Shown piece after piece: positions 11,591-23,245 of a stretch of 64,000 nt of DNA (position 1 is the stretch's first letter; the number at the start of each line of letters is the position of its first letter). This DNA is from Puccinia triticina (lineage: Eukaryota > Basidiomycota > Pucciniomycetes > Pucciniales > Pucciniaceae). The notes beneath the pieces were generated by a model. It made no database searches, was not told where the DNA came from, and saw only the letters and a list, made by a program, of their open reading frames with translations. Location: assembly GCF_026914185.1 (NCBI RefSeq), contig NC_070573.1, forward strand, positions 2,659,501 to 2,723,500, written 5' to 3'. A program made the position numbers and the translations under genes.

Positions 11591-12237
11591 CTAACTTAAC
11601 ACAAGACCCTCTTCGGAGGGCCTGGTGCAGCCTGGCTGGCGCGGAGCGCCCCTCGCGAAGCGAGCCTCCGAAGGAGGGACTTGCGCCGTATACCCCCCTA
11701 CCCGCCCTACTCTTTTTGGCATTTGGCAGGGCATTATTTTAGAAACACTATCAAATTTGATCCACTCAACCTTTTTTTTCTTGTTCAGTGTGCCATGACC
11801 GCCTGCTTCTTCTCTACAAGCATGCCAAAAATCAAGTGTCCCACTCACTTCAAAATTGGTCTTTTTCCTTGTTTTCCATGGGCAATACATCCGCAGGCTG
11901 CTTATGTAATGTAAAGCCACCAGTCAGAGTACAGGGAGTGGTGCCATCAAACCTGAGCACTTTGAAAGTCTTATTATGACAGTAAAAAATGGTGAGAAGG
12001 TCCAAAAATAATGCTACATATCCTACAAGATGCAGGAGAAGGAAGGGGTCATTTGGCTCAGCGGAACTTTCATTCTATTCCTCACGACTGAGGAGGTACA
12101 AGCAATAGAATGGAAAAAAGCAAAAAAACAAGAAAGAGTAGGGCAAGCACTGGCGCATAGTGTATAAGTCCCTCCTTCGGAGAGTCCCTGCGGGATGGTG
12201 TCCCCCCTCCACAAAGAGAGGGTCTTAGTTAAGTTAG
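11591..12237. mobile_element. 647-bp CTAACTTAA-ended element nested in MULE copy A
   Basis: The ends are CTAACTTAACACAAGACCCTC and, read inward from the right, CTAACTTAACTAAGACCCTC. They are flanked by GGTATCCAC at 11582-11590 and 12238-12246, a 9-bp duplication. GC-rich palindromes (CTTCGGAGG, CTCGCGAAGCGAG) lie just inside the ends. It encodes nothing recognisable. It is the longest member of a family whose short relatives are scattered through the window. Confidence 0.85.
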
Positions 12238-12714
12238 GGTATCCACATTGTAAATCCCGCACAATGTAAAAATGTACTATACCGCTCTATGGTTGAGTTT
12301 TACAATCACCAAAATTTGACCTCATGTAAAAAAGGCCAATGCAAAAGGTACCATGCAAAATTATGCTGGGCTTACTCCAGAATGGAATTTTACAGCTCAC
12401 TCTCAAAACAACATATACCACGCAAAAGAGATGCTATGTAAAATTGTAGCCGCGTCGGAAAAGTTTGAGAATTACAACGTGTATCACTACCATGTAAAAG
12501 ATGTGACATGTAAAATAGGTATATGAGCTATCCAATCTGCAGATTTACATGTGATGTAAAATAAAACAAGCGACAAAATCCAGCCTCAAAGGAAAATAAA
12601 AGTCCAGAGGAGAAACAGAAAAGGACAAGAATCACTCTTGTCAAAACAAAACCAAACTGAGTAAAAAAAAAGCTAAACTTAAGCACCTCGCAACTTCCTA
12701 CCAGACCTCCGTAC

Positions 12715-12812
12715 GCCAACCTCCTTCTTGCCTACCTCCTTCTTGCCTATCTCCTTCTTGCCTACCTCCTTCTCCCTTACCGCCTTCTTGCTTACCGCCT
12801 TCTCACCTGCCT
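12715..12812. repeat. 15-bp tandem repeat, about six copies
   Basis: The unit CCTCCTTCTTGCCTA repeats with small changes (ATCTCC, CCGCC variants). It lies just downstream of the C-terminal end of the MULE copy A gene. Confidence 0.7.
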
Positions 12813-14166
12813 TATTATTCCAGTAATATGCCTCAATTCAATCCCAGTCTGCGTCGTCCAAAGGACGAGGCTGGAAATCTGAGGCAGTTGGAGGCTTCTT
12901 TACAACGCTCAAGGAAGCTTCCTTTGTCTTCTCCTTCTTCTTGTTCACCACAGATCCAACGGGTGCCGGCGCAGCAGGTATGGCCTCAGTTGCGTCGCCA
13001 ATATGACCCTTGCGGTGGTTGTCCGGAATCTTCTTGATTGGGCGAAAACGCTTGGCACTGGCACCGGCGTCCATTCGCGCTGGTGCAGTCGCAGGCGGGG
13101 GAACCAAGGGAGTGGACGATAGATCTGGAGCTGAAACGGGTGGGCCGCAAACAGCAGTCGATGTTTCTTGCTTCCTTGGGCGACCCCGTTTTTTCGGCAT
13201 GATGCTGGTCGGTGCTGTCGAAGGTAAGACAGCCAGATGTTCGCTGGCAGGTAGATTGTCTACTTGAGTTTTCTTTGGCAGCGTGATTCTTATCTTCAAG
13301 GTGGTTCGGGGCTCGGGTGGGGGTGCTGCTTCTTGGGCAGGTCGCGCGATGAGTTCTGCACGGTCCGGATGAGGGGGGAGGAAAAGTTAGAAATGTGAAA
13401 AAGACCAGAGACCACACAGCACCACCTACTTGTATCTCGTGTATCTGTATCAACATTTGGATTTTCCGCTGCCGCCGAGGAATCCGCCTCCACAGGATGA
13501 AAGCGTGCCCCACTTGGCCGGTCTGTATAGTACGAAGAATAAAGAACCACCCGCATTTGTGAGAAAGGAAGATCCAGGCCTGCTCGGGGGTTGTCTCGAG
13601 CAATGTTGGCAATACTTTGATCAACATAGAGATTCTCTTTGGGGGTCCATCGGCAAGAATAGATCACCCAGCTAGTCTTTGGTTGAGCACCACTTATACT
13701 ACCCGGAACCCAAGTCACCAGTTGTGCAAGTCCATCATTCTCAAGATCGTTGTGCATCCACACACCGGTAATGCCGTTGACATGGCGCAATACTTTGCCC
13801 CAATAATGGGACCCACCCCAGAAGCCGCAAGATACGAGAGTATAAACTTCGCCGTCGACCATAAGGTTGAAAGGCCAATCAATTTTTGCCATGAATTCGA
13901 GCTTCTTGTTGTTGTCATTGATAGTGGCAATGTCAACAAAGGCATACAAGTGAAGCAGGGCCTTGTTGTTCTCCCAACTTATTGCAGAGCGCTCGTGCAT
14001 GTATCAAACAGGGTCTGATGTATTTGGAGCCTTCTTCTTCTTCTTCTTCTTATTCTTCTTATTATCTTTGGCAATACACAGATGGCACTGCAGCCCGGTG
14101 ACGCCTGCAAGACCAATTGAGGACCACTGAGTTATCATCTCGGTGATGTTTGAGCGGTTGATGTGA

Positions 14167-14915
14167 GGGCCCAATTATAAACAAGTTTTGGGATAATATT
14201 GGGATTATTTTCAAATAAGTTTGAAAGATCTTTTTGCTAACTTTTTCAGAATTGAAAATCTCAAAACAACCCAAACCACCTTGGGGAGGTGGTTTGGGGA
14301 AAACTGGATTACCAATACTGTTTTGAATGTGATTATAGCTCAGCATGCAGATGCCCACCATACACCTGACCAGTACTTCCCCCTGCCAAAGACCACAGCA
14401 TATGTACTCACGCAAGATACAGCCATCAAGGCTGATTTGCGAGTAATTGCAAAACAGACACCATGGATGGATAGCCAGGATGCAAGCGCATCTATCAATG
14501 CCCGGGACCTCATATGTAGCTTGCAGAATGAGTGAGCTACAGGCTCTTGCAGTTGAACCAGTATGTTGCGCGCAAGAATCAGCCTTCAAGGCTGATTCAC
14601 GGGTATCTATTGACTAGGGAGAGTTGGCAGACATCGGTGGCCAGTTGTCCCAACCGGCCAGGTTGTCCCCCCAAGTTCTTGGGAAGGCTTCTGCCGTTGC
14701 TGCCATTGCCTTGGCGCATGCGAGACGGACAACTACATTCAGTTGCGCCAGAAACTCATCCAGCATGGTGGTGGGTTTATAATTTACACTTAGTTTGAAA
14801 CAGGTTGGAAACAGTTTTGGCCCCTGTATCTGCACCATTAAGATATTTTTTTTGATTTCAAACTTATTTGAAAACAATCCCAATATTATCCCAAAACTTG
14901 TTTATAATTGGGCCC
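14167..14915. mobile_element. 749-bp Harbinger-type MITE inside the MULE copy A coding region
   Basis: The ends are GGGCCCAATTATAAACAAG and its reverse complement. The inverted similarity extends about 58 bases inwards to the GTTTGAAA segment. TGA flanks both sides (14164-14166 and 14916-14918). Removing the MITE and one TGA restores a continuous reading frame (DKNH joined to INRSN) in the USP-like domain, which supports the exact boundaries. No transposase is inside. Confidence 0.88.
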
Positions 14916-16689
14916 TGATTCTTGTCAAACATGTCGTGATTGCTTGTCAATCCAGTCAAGGGCCTTTCTGCCCGAGGATGCTGCGCCTGACTGGATTCTG
15001 TAAATTTTAGATACGAACAGACCAGGAAACTCGAATATGGGTGCACCTTATGGAATAATAAGCGGACCGGGTAAATGACTCTAGCTCTGACAACTCGACG
15101 ACACGGATTCTCCAACAAACACACCTGCGATGGCAAGCGCAGTTTTTATAGTTTTTGTTTTGATTTGGGATTTGAGTGAAGGACGCGCACAAGAGGATTT
15201 TGATTTTGAGAATGATGAAAGGGAAAAAAGAAAAGAAAAAGATAAAGAATGAGGTCAGTTGTTGTTGGCGGGTTGTTTTTGTTTTGGAGGAATTGTTGAT
15301 GAGGTTTTTGTGCTTACTAGTCTCTTCTTCACGGGTTGATGATGTAAACGCGTGAAGAAAAGACTAGCAAGCTCGGGGCGGGAGGATTTGAGTTTTGTTG
15401 GCGGGGGAATCTTGATAGGGTTAGGTCAAGGTTTGGTATATTCAAGATGCGAGTGAGAATTGGAGTAATGGCTGCGTATTCATAATGAGTAGCCGGGAGT
15501 TATGTGCAAATTGCATGTAACTCAACAGATTCAGGGTGCGCAGCACAAGAGAATGAGTGAGATTTGTGGACCTGGAAGAGCGACGGGAGTACCTTTGACG
15601 AGTTTTTGCAAGGATCAATGCACATGCCCAAGAAAAGATTGGTGGAGGCAAATGCACCGGGCAAAAAGCAAGGTGGATTGCTTTGATTGGCTAGATCAAA
15701 CATGCATTTGGCTCCGTTGGTGAGTTTTGTCCGCATCAAACCTTTGGGTTTTAGTTCAATGGTGGTCCAGGAGGAGAAATGTGACACTAGATTGAAAAAC
15801 ATATTGTTGTGCTTGCCACCTGGTCGTTGAAGCCAAAGAGGGCTGTAGACCGCAAAAAGAGACTCAAGAGTAGCGGCCAACCAGCACCTGTTCTTCAGAT
15901 TATTGTAGTTCTTATGGCCTTTCTTGGGCGCAACATAGGAGATGAATGTTGAATGGGTGTTTTGGTTGAAATTGAGGGAATTCGGAGGCCGCCCAGTGTT
16001 GCGTTTTTTCTCAGGCTGTTTGGAAACGAGTTTGTTGGTAGCACTACCAAGATGGATGAATTTGCGATGTCGTGTATATTGATCAATTTATATTGATCAA
16101 TTTTTTTTATTATTCTTCTTGATACCTTTCTCTGTTTTCTATGTCTCCTTACTACCATCCTATAATCTCTCTCCTTCCCCTTGTGTTAGCTTCAAGCCAC
16201 AGGAATCTTTTTTTTTGCCTGATAACATTCATAAATTTCTAAAAAAGACATTGCAAGTTTTAGGATTAATCCAGGGTGGCTGAGGGGTCTCAATTTTTTT
16301 TTCTTTTTTTTTTTACTTCAACAATTGATCTGTTATCAGAAGTCTGCAAATTGACTTTTTTTTCAAAAAAGGAAAAACATTGACCCCTGACCTCTCTCAT
16401 GATACCATCCTGCACACATTTTTAATTTGGTTGGTTGAACTTGCTCAAGATATTGCATATCATACTTGAAGTGCTACATGCATAGGAGGCCTTTTTGAAA
16501 TTAGTTTACCATGGTTTAGCATATTTTTGTCAGGTTCTTTTTTTTATCTACTTTTGTTATCAACCACAGATTAATGAGGAATATTTCCACATAAAATTTT
16601 GTTGGAAAATTTTTCTGAATATAAAACCCAGAAATAATGTTTTTGGGGTCACATCTATTATGCAGCAGCTGCAATCTGATCAGTTGCCA

Positions 16690-18068
16690 AATCTCACTAC
16701 TTTGTTAGTTTCTTGGTATTTCTGCAACTATATCTCAACACAGCCTGGGAATTTTTCCATGAAATTGGTACCAACATTTTTAAAAGCCCCCATAGATTCA
16801 TTGTGTACCTTGAATGACCACAAAATCCCCAAATGTAGCTGCTACAATCTGATCAGTGGCAAATATCACTAATTTGGTAGTTTCTTGGTGTTTCTGCCAC
16901 TATATCTCAACACAGCCCAGGAGTTCTTCCATGATATTGGTTTCAAAATGATCAATAGTCCCCAAGAATTCATTGTGTACCTTAAATGACCACGAAACTC
17001 CCTAATGTAGCCCCTACGACCTGATCAGTTGCCAAATACCACTAATTTGGTAGTTTCTTGGTGTTTCTGCCACTATATCTCAACACAGCCTGGGGGTTCT
17101 TCCATGATATTGGTATCAAAATGTTCAGTAGCCCCCAAGGATCCATTGTGTACCTTAAATGACCACAAAACCCCCAAATGTGGCAGCTACAATCTCATCA
17201 GTTGCCAAATCTCACTAATTTGGTAGGTTCTTGGTGTTTCTGCCACTATATCTCAACACAACCTGGGAGTTCTTCCATGATATTGGTTTCAAAATGATCA
17301 ATAGTCCCCAAGGATTCATTGTTTACCTTAAATTACCATGAAACTCCCTAATGTAGCCCTACGACCTGATCGGTTGCCAAATATCACTAATTTGGTAGTT
17401 TCTTGGTGTTTCTGCCACTATATCTCAAAGCAGCCTGGGATTTCTTCCATGATATTGGTACCAAAATAATCACATGCCCTCAAACATTCATTGAGTATCT
17501 TTGATGACCACAAAACCCCCAAATGTAGCAGCCACAATGTGATCAGTTACCAAATATCACTAATTTGGTAGTTTCTTGGTGTTTCTGCCACTATATCTCA
17601 GCGCAGCGTGGGAGTTCTTCCATGATATTGATACCAAAATGATCACATGCCCCTGATGATTCATTGTGTACCTTGAATGAACACAAAACCCCCAAATGTA
17701 GCAGCCACAATGTGATCAGTTGCCAAATATCACTAATTTGGTAGTTTCTGGTGTTTCTGACACTATATCTCAGCGCAGCGTGTGATTTCTTCCATAATAT
17801 TGGTATCAAAATGATCAAATTCCCTCAAAGATTCATTTAGTACCTGGAACGACCACAAAACCCCCATATGTAGCAGCCACAATGTGATCAGTTGCCAAAT
17901 ATCACCAATTTGGTAGTTTCTTGGTGTTTCTGCCACTATATCTCAGCGCAGTGTGGGAAATCTTCAATTATATTGGTACCAAAATGAAAAAGATGAATTG
18001 TGTACCTTGAATGACCACAAAACCCCCAAATGTAGCAGCTACAATGTGAATGGTTGCCAAATATCACT
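16690..18068 (+). repeat. Satellite array, left arm (~172-bp unit, about 8 copies)
   Basis: The landmark CTAATTTGGTAG recurs near 16870, 17041, 17215, 17386, 17558, 17730 and 17906, giving a 171-177-bp period. The unit includes GTTTCTGCCACTATATCTCA and GACCACAAAACCCCCAAATG. The copies are more diverged from one another than those of the right arm. Confidence 0.92.
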
Positions 18069-21000
18069 AATTTGGCAACCGATCACAGTGTGGCTGCTAC
18101 ATTTGGGGGTATTGTGGTCATTCAAGGTACACAATGAATCTTCAGGGGTGATTAATCATTTTGGTACCAACATCACGGAAGAACTCCCATGCTGCGCTGA
18201 GATATAGTGGCAGAAACACCAAGAAACTACCAAATTAGTGATATTTGGCAACTGATCACATTGTGGCTGCTACATTTGGGGGTTTTGTGGTCTTCCAAGG
18301 TACTCAATTAGTGTTTGAGGGCATGTGATCATTTTGAAACCAATATCATGGAAGAACTCCCCCGCTGCGCTGAGACAAAGTGGCGGACACCAACAAACTA
18401 CCAAATTAGTTATATTTGGCAACTGATCACATCATAGCTGCTACATTTGGGGGTTTTGTGGTCATTCATGGTACACAATGAATATTTGAGGGCATTTGAT
18501 CATTTTGGTACCAATATCGTGGAAGAACTCCCACGCTGGGCTGAGATATAGTGGCAGAAAAACCAAGAAACTACCAAATTAGTGATATTTGGCAACTGAT
18601 CACATTGTGGCTGCTACATCTGGGGTTTTGTGGTCATCCAAGGTACGCAATGAATCTTCAGGGGTGATTAATCATTTTGGTACCAATATCATGGAAGAAC
18701 TCCCATGCTGCGCTGAGATATAGTGGCACAAACACCAAGAAACTACCAAATTAGAACATTTGTCAACTGATCACATTGTGGCTGCTACATTTGGGGGTTT
18801 TGTGGTCATCCAAGGTACACAATGAATCTTCAGGGCCTTTTGATCATTTTGGTACCAATATCATGGAAGAACTCCCATGCTGGCCTGAGATATAGTCGCA
18901 GAAACACCAAGAAACTACCAAATTAGTGATATTTGGCAACTGATCACATTGTGGCTGCTACATCTGGGGTTTTGTGGTCATCCAAGGTACACAATGAATC
19001 TTCAGGGGTGATTAATCATTTTGGTACCAACATCACGGAAGAACTCCCATGCTGCGCTGAGATATAGTGGCAGAAACACCAAGAAACTACCAAATTAGTG
19101 ATATTTGGCAACTGATCACATTGTGGCTGCTAAATTTGGGGGTTTTGTGGTCATCCAAGTTACCCAATGAATGCATGAGTGCATGTGATCATTTTGGTAC
19201 AAATATCATGGAAGAACTCCCACGCTGTGCTGAGATATAGTGGCAGAAACATCAAGAAACTACCAAATTAGTGATATTTGTCAACTGATCACATTGTGGC
19301 TGATACATTTGGGGGTTTTGTGGTCATCCAAGGTACTCAATTAATGTTTGAGGGCATGTGATCATTTTGGTACCAATATCATGGAAGAACTCCCACACTG
19401 CGCTGAGATATAGTGGCGGAAACACCAACAAACTACCAAATTAGTTATATTTGGCGACTGATCACATTGTAGCTGCTACATTTGGGGGTTTTGTGGTAAT
19501 CCAAGATACTCAATGAATGTTTGAGGGCATGTGATCATTTTTGTACCAATCTCATGGAAGAACTCCCACGCTGTGCTGAGATATAGTGGCGGAAACACCA
19601 AGAAACTACCAAATTAGTGATATTTGGCAACTGATCACCTTGTGGCTGCTACATATGGGGGTTTTGTGGTCATTCTAGGTACAAAATAAATCTTCAGGAA
19701 CATGTGATCATTTCGGTACCAATATCATGGAAGAACTCCCATGCTGCGCTGAGATATAGTGGCAGAAACACCAAGAAACTACCAAATTAGTGATATTTGG
19801 CAACTGATCACATGGTGGCTGCTACATTTGGGGGTTTTGTGGTCATCCAAGATACACAATGAATCTTCTGGGGCATGCGATTATTTTGTTACCAATATCA
19901 TGGAAGAACTCCCATGCTGCGCTGAGATATAGTGGCAGAAACACCAAATTAGTGATATTTGGCAACTGATCACATTGTGGCTGCTACATTCGGGGGTTTT
20001 GTGGTCACACAAGGTACTCAATGAATGTTTGAGGGAATAGGATCATTTTGGTACCAATATCATGGAAGAACTCCCACACTGTGCTGAGATATAGTGGCAG
20101 AAACATCAAGAAACTACCAAATTAGTGATATTTGGCAACTGATCACATTGTGGCTGCTACATTTGGGGGTTTTGTCATTCAAGGTACAAAATGAATCTTC
20201 AGGGGCATGTGATAATTTTGGTACCAATATCATGGAAGAACTCCCACGCTGTGCTGAGATATAGTGGCGGAAACACCAAGAAACTACCAAATTAGTGATA
20301 TTTGTCAACTGATCACATTGTGGCTGCTACATTTGAGGGTTTTGTGGTCATCCAAGTTACTCAATGAATGTTTGAGGGCATTTGATCATTTTGGTACCAA
20401 TATCATGGAAGAACTCCTATGCTGCGCTGAGATATAGTGGCAGAAACACCAAGAAACTACCAAATTAGTGATATTTGGCAACTGATAACATTGTGGCTGC
20501 TACATTTGGGGGTTTTGTGGTCATCCAAGGTACTCAATGAATGTTTGAGGGCATGTGACCATTTTAGTACCAATATAATGGAAGAACTCCTATGCTGCGC
20601 TGAGATATAGTGGCAGAAACACCAAGAAACTACCAAATTAGTGATATTTGGCAACTGATAACATTGTGGCTGCTACATTTGGGGGTTTTGTGGTCATCCA
20701 AGGGACTCAATGAATGTTTGAGGGCATGTGACCATTTTAGTACCAATATAATGGAAGAACTCCTATGCTGCGCTGAGATATAGTGGCAGAAACACCAAGA
20801 AACTACCAAATTAGTGATATTTGGCTACTGATCACATTGTGGCTGCTACATTTGGGGGTTTTGTGGTCATCCAAGGTACCTAATGAATATTTGAGGGAAT
20901 TCCATCATTTTGGTACCAATATCATGGAAGAACTCCCATGCTGCGCTGAGATATAGTGGCACAAACACCAAGAAACTACCAAATTAGAACATTTGTCAAC

Positions 21001-23245
21001 TGATCACATTGTGGCTGCTACATTTGGGGGTTTTGTGGTCATCCAAGGTACACAATGAATCTTCAGGGCCTTTTGATCATTTTGGTACCAATATCATGGA
21101 AGAACTCCCATGCTGGCCTGAGATATAGTCGCAGAAACACCAAGAAACTACCAAATTAGTGATATTTGGCAACTGATCACATTGTGGCTGCTACATCTGG
21201 GGTTTTGTGGTCATCCAAGGTACACAATGAATCTTCAGGGGTGATTAATCATTTTGGTACCAACATCACGGAAGAACTCCCATGCTGCGCTGAGATATAG
21301 TGGCAGAAACACCAAGAAACTACCAAATTAGTGATATTTGGCAACTGATCACATTGTGGCTGCTACATTTGGGGGTTTTGTGGTCATCCAAGGTACCCAA
21401 TGAATGCATGAGGATATTTGATCATTTTGGTACAAATATCATGGAAGAACTCCCACGCTGTGCTGAGATATAGTGGCAGAAACATCAAGAAACTACCAAA
21501 TTAGTGATATTCGTCAACTGATCACATTGTGGCTGATACATTTGGGGGTTTTGTGGTCATCCAAAGTACTCAATTAATGTTTGAGGGCATGTGATCATTT
21601 TGGTACCAATATCATGGAAGAACTCCCACGCTGCGCTGAGATATAGTGGCGGAAACACCAACAAACTACCAAATTAGATATATTTGGCAACTGATCACAT
21701 CGTAGCTGCTACATTTGGGGGTTTTGTGGTCATTCATGGTACACAATGAATATTTGAGGGCATTTGATTATTTTGGTACCAATATCGTGGAAGAACTCCC
21801 ACGCTGGGCTGAGATATAGTGGCAGAAACACCAAGAAAGTACCAAATTAGTGATATTTGTCAACTGATCACATTGTGGCTGCTACATTTGAGGGTTTTGT
21901 GGTCATTCAAGGTACACAATGAATCTTTGGAGGCGTTTGATCATCTTGGTACCAATATTATGGAAGAACTCCCACACTGCGCTGAGATATAGTGGCAGAA
22001 ACACCAAGAAACTACCAAATCAGTGATATTTGGCAACTGATCACATTGTGGCTGCTACATCTAGGTTTTTGTGGTCATCCAAGGTACACAATGAATCTTC
22101 AGGGGTGATTAATCATTTTGGTACCAATATCATGGAAGAACTCCCATGCTGCGCTGAGATATAGTGGCAGAAACACCAAGAAACTACCAAATTAGTGATA
22201 TTTGGCAACTGATCAAATTGTGGCTGCTACATTTGGGGGTTTTGTGGTCATCCAAGGTACCCAATGAATGCTTGAGGGCATTTGATCATTTTGGTACAAA
22301 TATCATGGAAGAACTCCCACACTGTGCTGAGATATAGTGGCAGAAACATCAAGAAACTACCAAATTAGTTATATTTGGCAACTGATCACATTGTGGCGGC
22401 TACATTTGGGGGTTTTGTGGTCATTCAAGGTACACAATGAATCTTTGAGGGCTTTTGATCATTTTGGTACCAATATAATGGAAGGACTCCCACGCTGCGC
22501 TGAGATAAAGTGGCAGAAACACCAAAAAACTACCAAATTAGTGATATTTGGCAACTGATCACTTTGTAGCTGCTACATTTGGGGTTTTTGTGGTCATTCA
22601 AGGTACACAATGAATCCTCAGGGGCATGTGATAATTTTGGTACCAATATCATGGAAGAAATCCCACGCTGTGCTGAGATATAGTGGCAGAAACACCAAGA
22701 AACTACCAAATTAGTCATATTTGGCAACTGATCACATTGTGGCTGCTACATTTGGGTGTTTTGTGGTCATTCAAGCTACACAATGAATCTTCTGGGGCAT
22801 GCGATTATTTTGTTACCAATATCATGGAAGAACTCCCATGCTGCGCTGAGATATAGTGGCAGAAACACCAAATTAGTGATATTTGGCAACTGATCACATT
22901 GTGGCTGCTACATTCGGGGGTTTTGTGGTCACACAAGGTACTCAATGAATGTTTGAGGGAATGTGATCATTTTGGTACCAATATCATGGAAGAACTCCCA
23001 TGCTGTGATGAGATATAGTGGCAGAAACACCAAGAAACTACCAAATTAGTGATATTTTGCAACTGATCACAGTGTGGCTGCTACATTTGGGGGTATTGTG
23101 GTCATTCAAGGTACACAATGAATCTTCAGGGGCATGTGATCATTTTATTACAATATCATGGAAGAACTCCCATGCTGCGCTGAGATACAGTGGCAGAAAC
23201 ACCAAATTAGTGATATTTGGCAACTGATCACATTGTTGCTGCTGC
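18069..23245 (-). repeat. Satellite array, right arm (~172-bp unit, about 30 copies, inverted)
   Basis: This is the same unit as the left arm on the opposite strand, marked by AACTGATCAC at 18250, 18421, 18594 and 18765 and onward at 171-173-bp steps. Variant units recur in blocks. The CTGGCCTGAGATATAGTCGC variant appears near 18880 and 21110. The CAGAAACACCAAATTAGTG deletion variant appears near 19937, 22860 and 23193. This indicates higher-order duplication of multi-unit blocks. Confidence 0.92.

Noticed and set aside
12986..13627. 213-codon minus-strand ORF
   Set aside because: It is the wrong frame of the MULE copy A C-terminal exons; the frame at 12838-13299 and 13296-14000 is the one conserved with copy B.
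16690..23245. CRISPR array
   Set aside because: The whole ~172-bp unit is repeated, with no unique spacers. The context is eukaryotic and inside a transposon.
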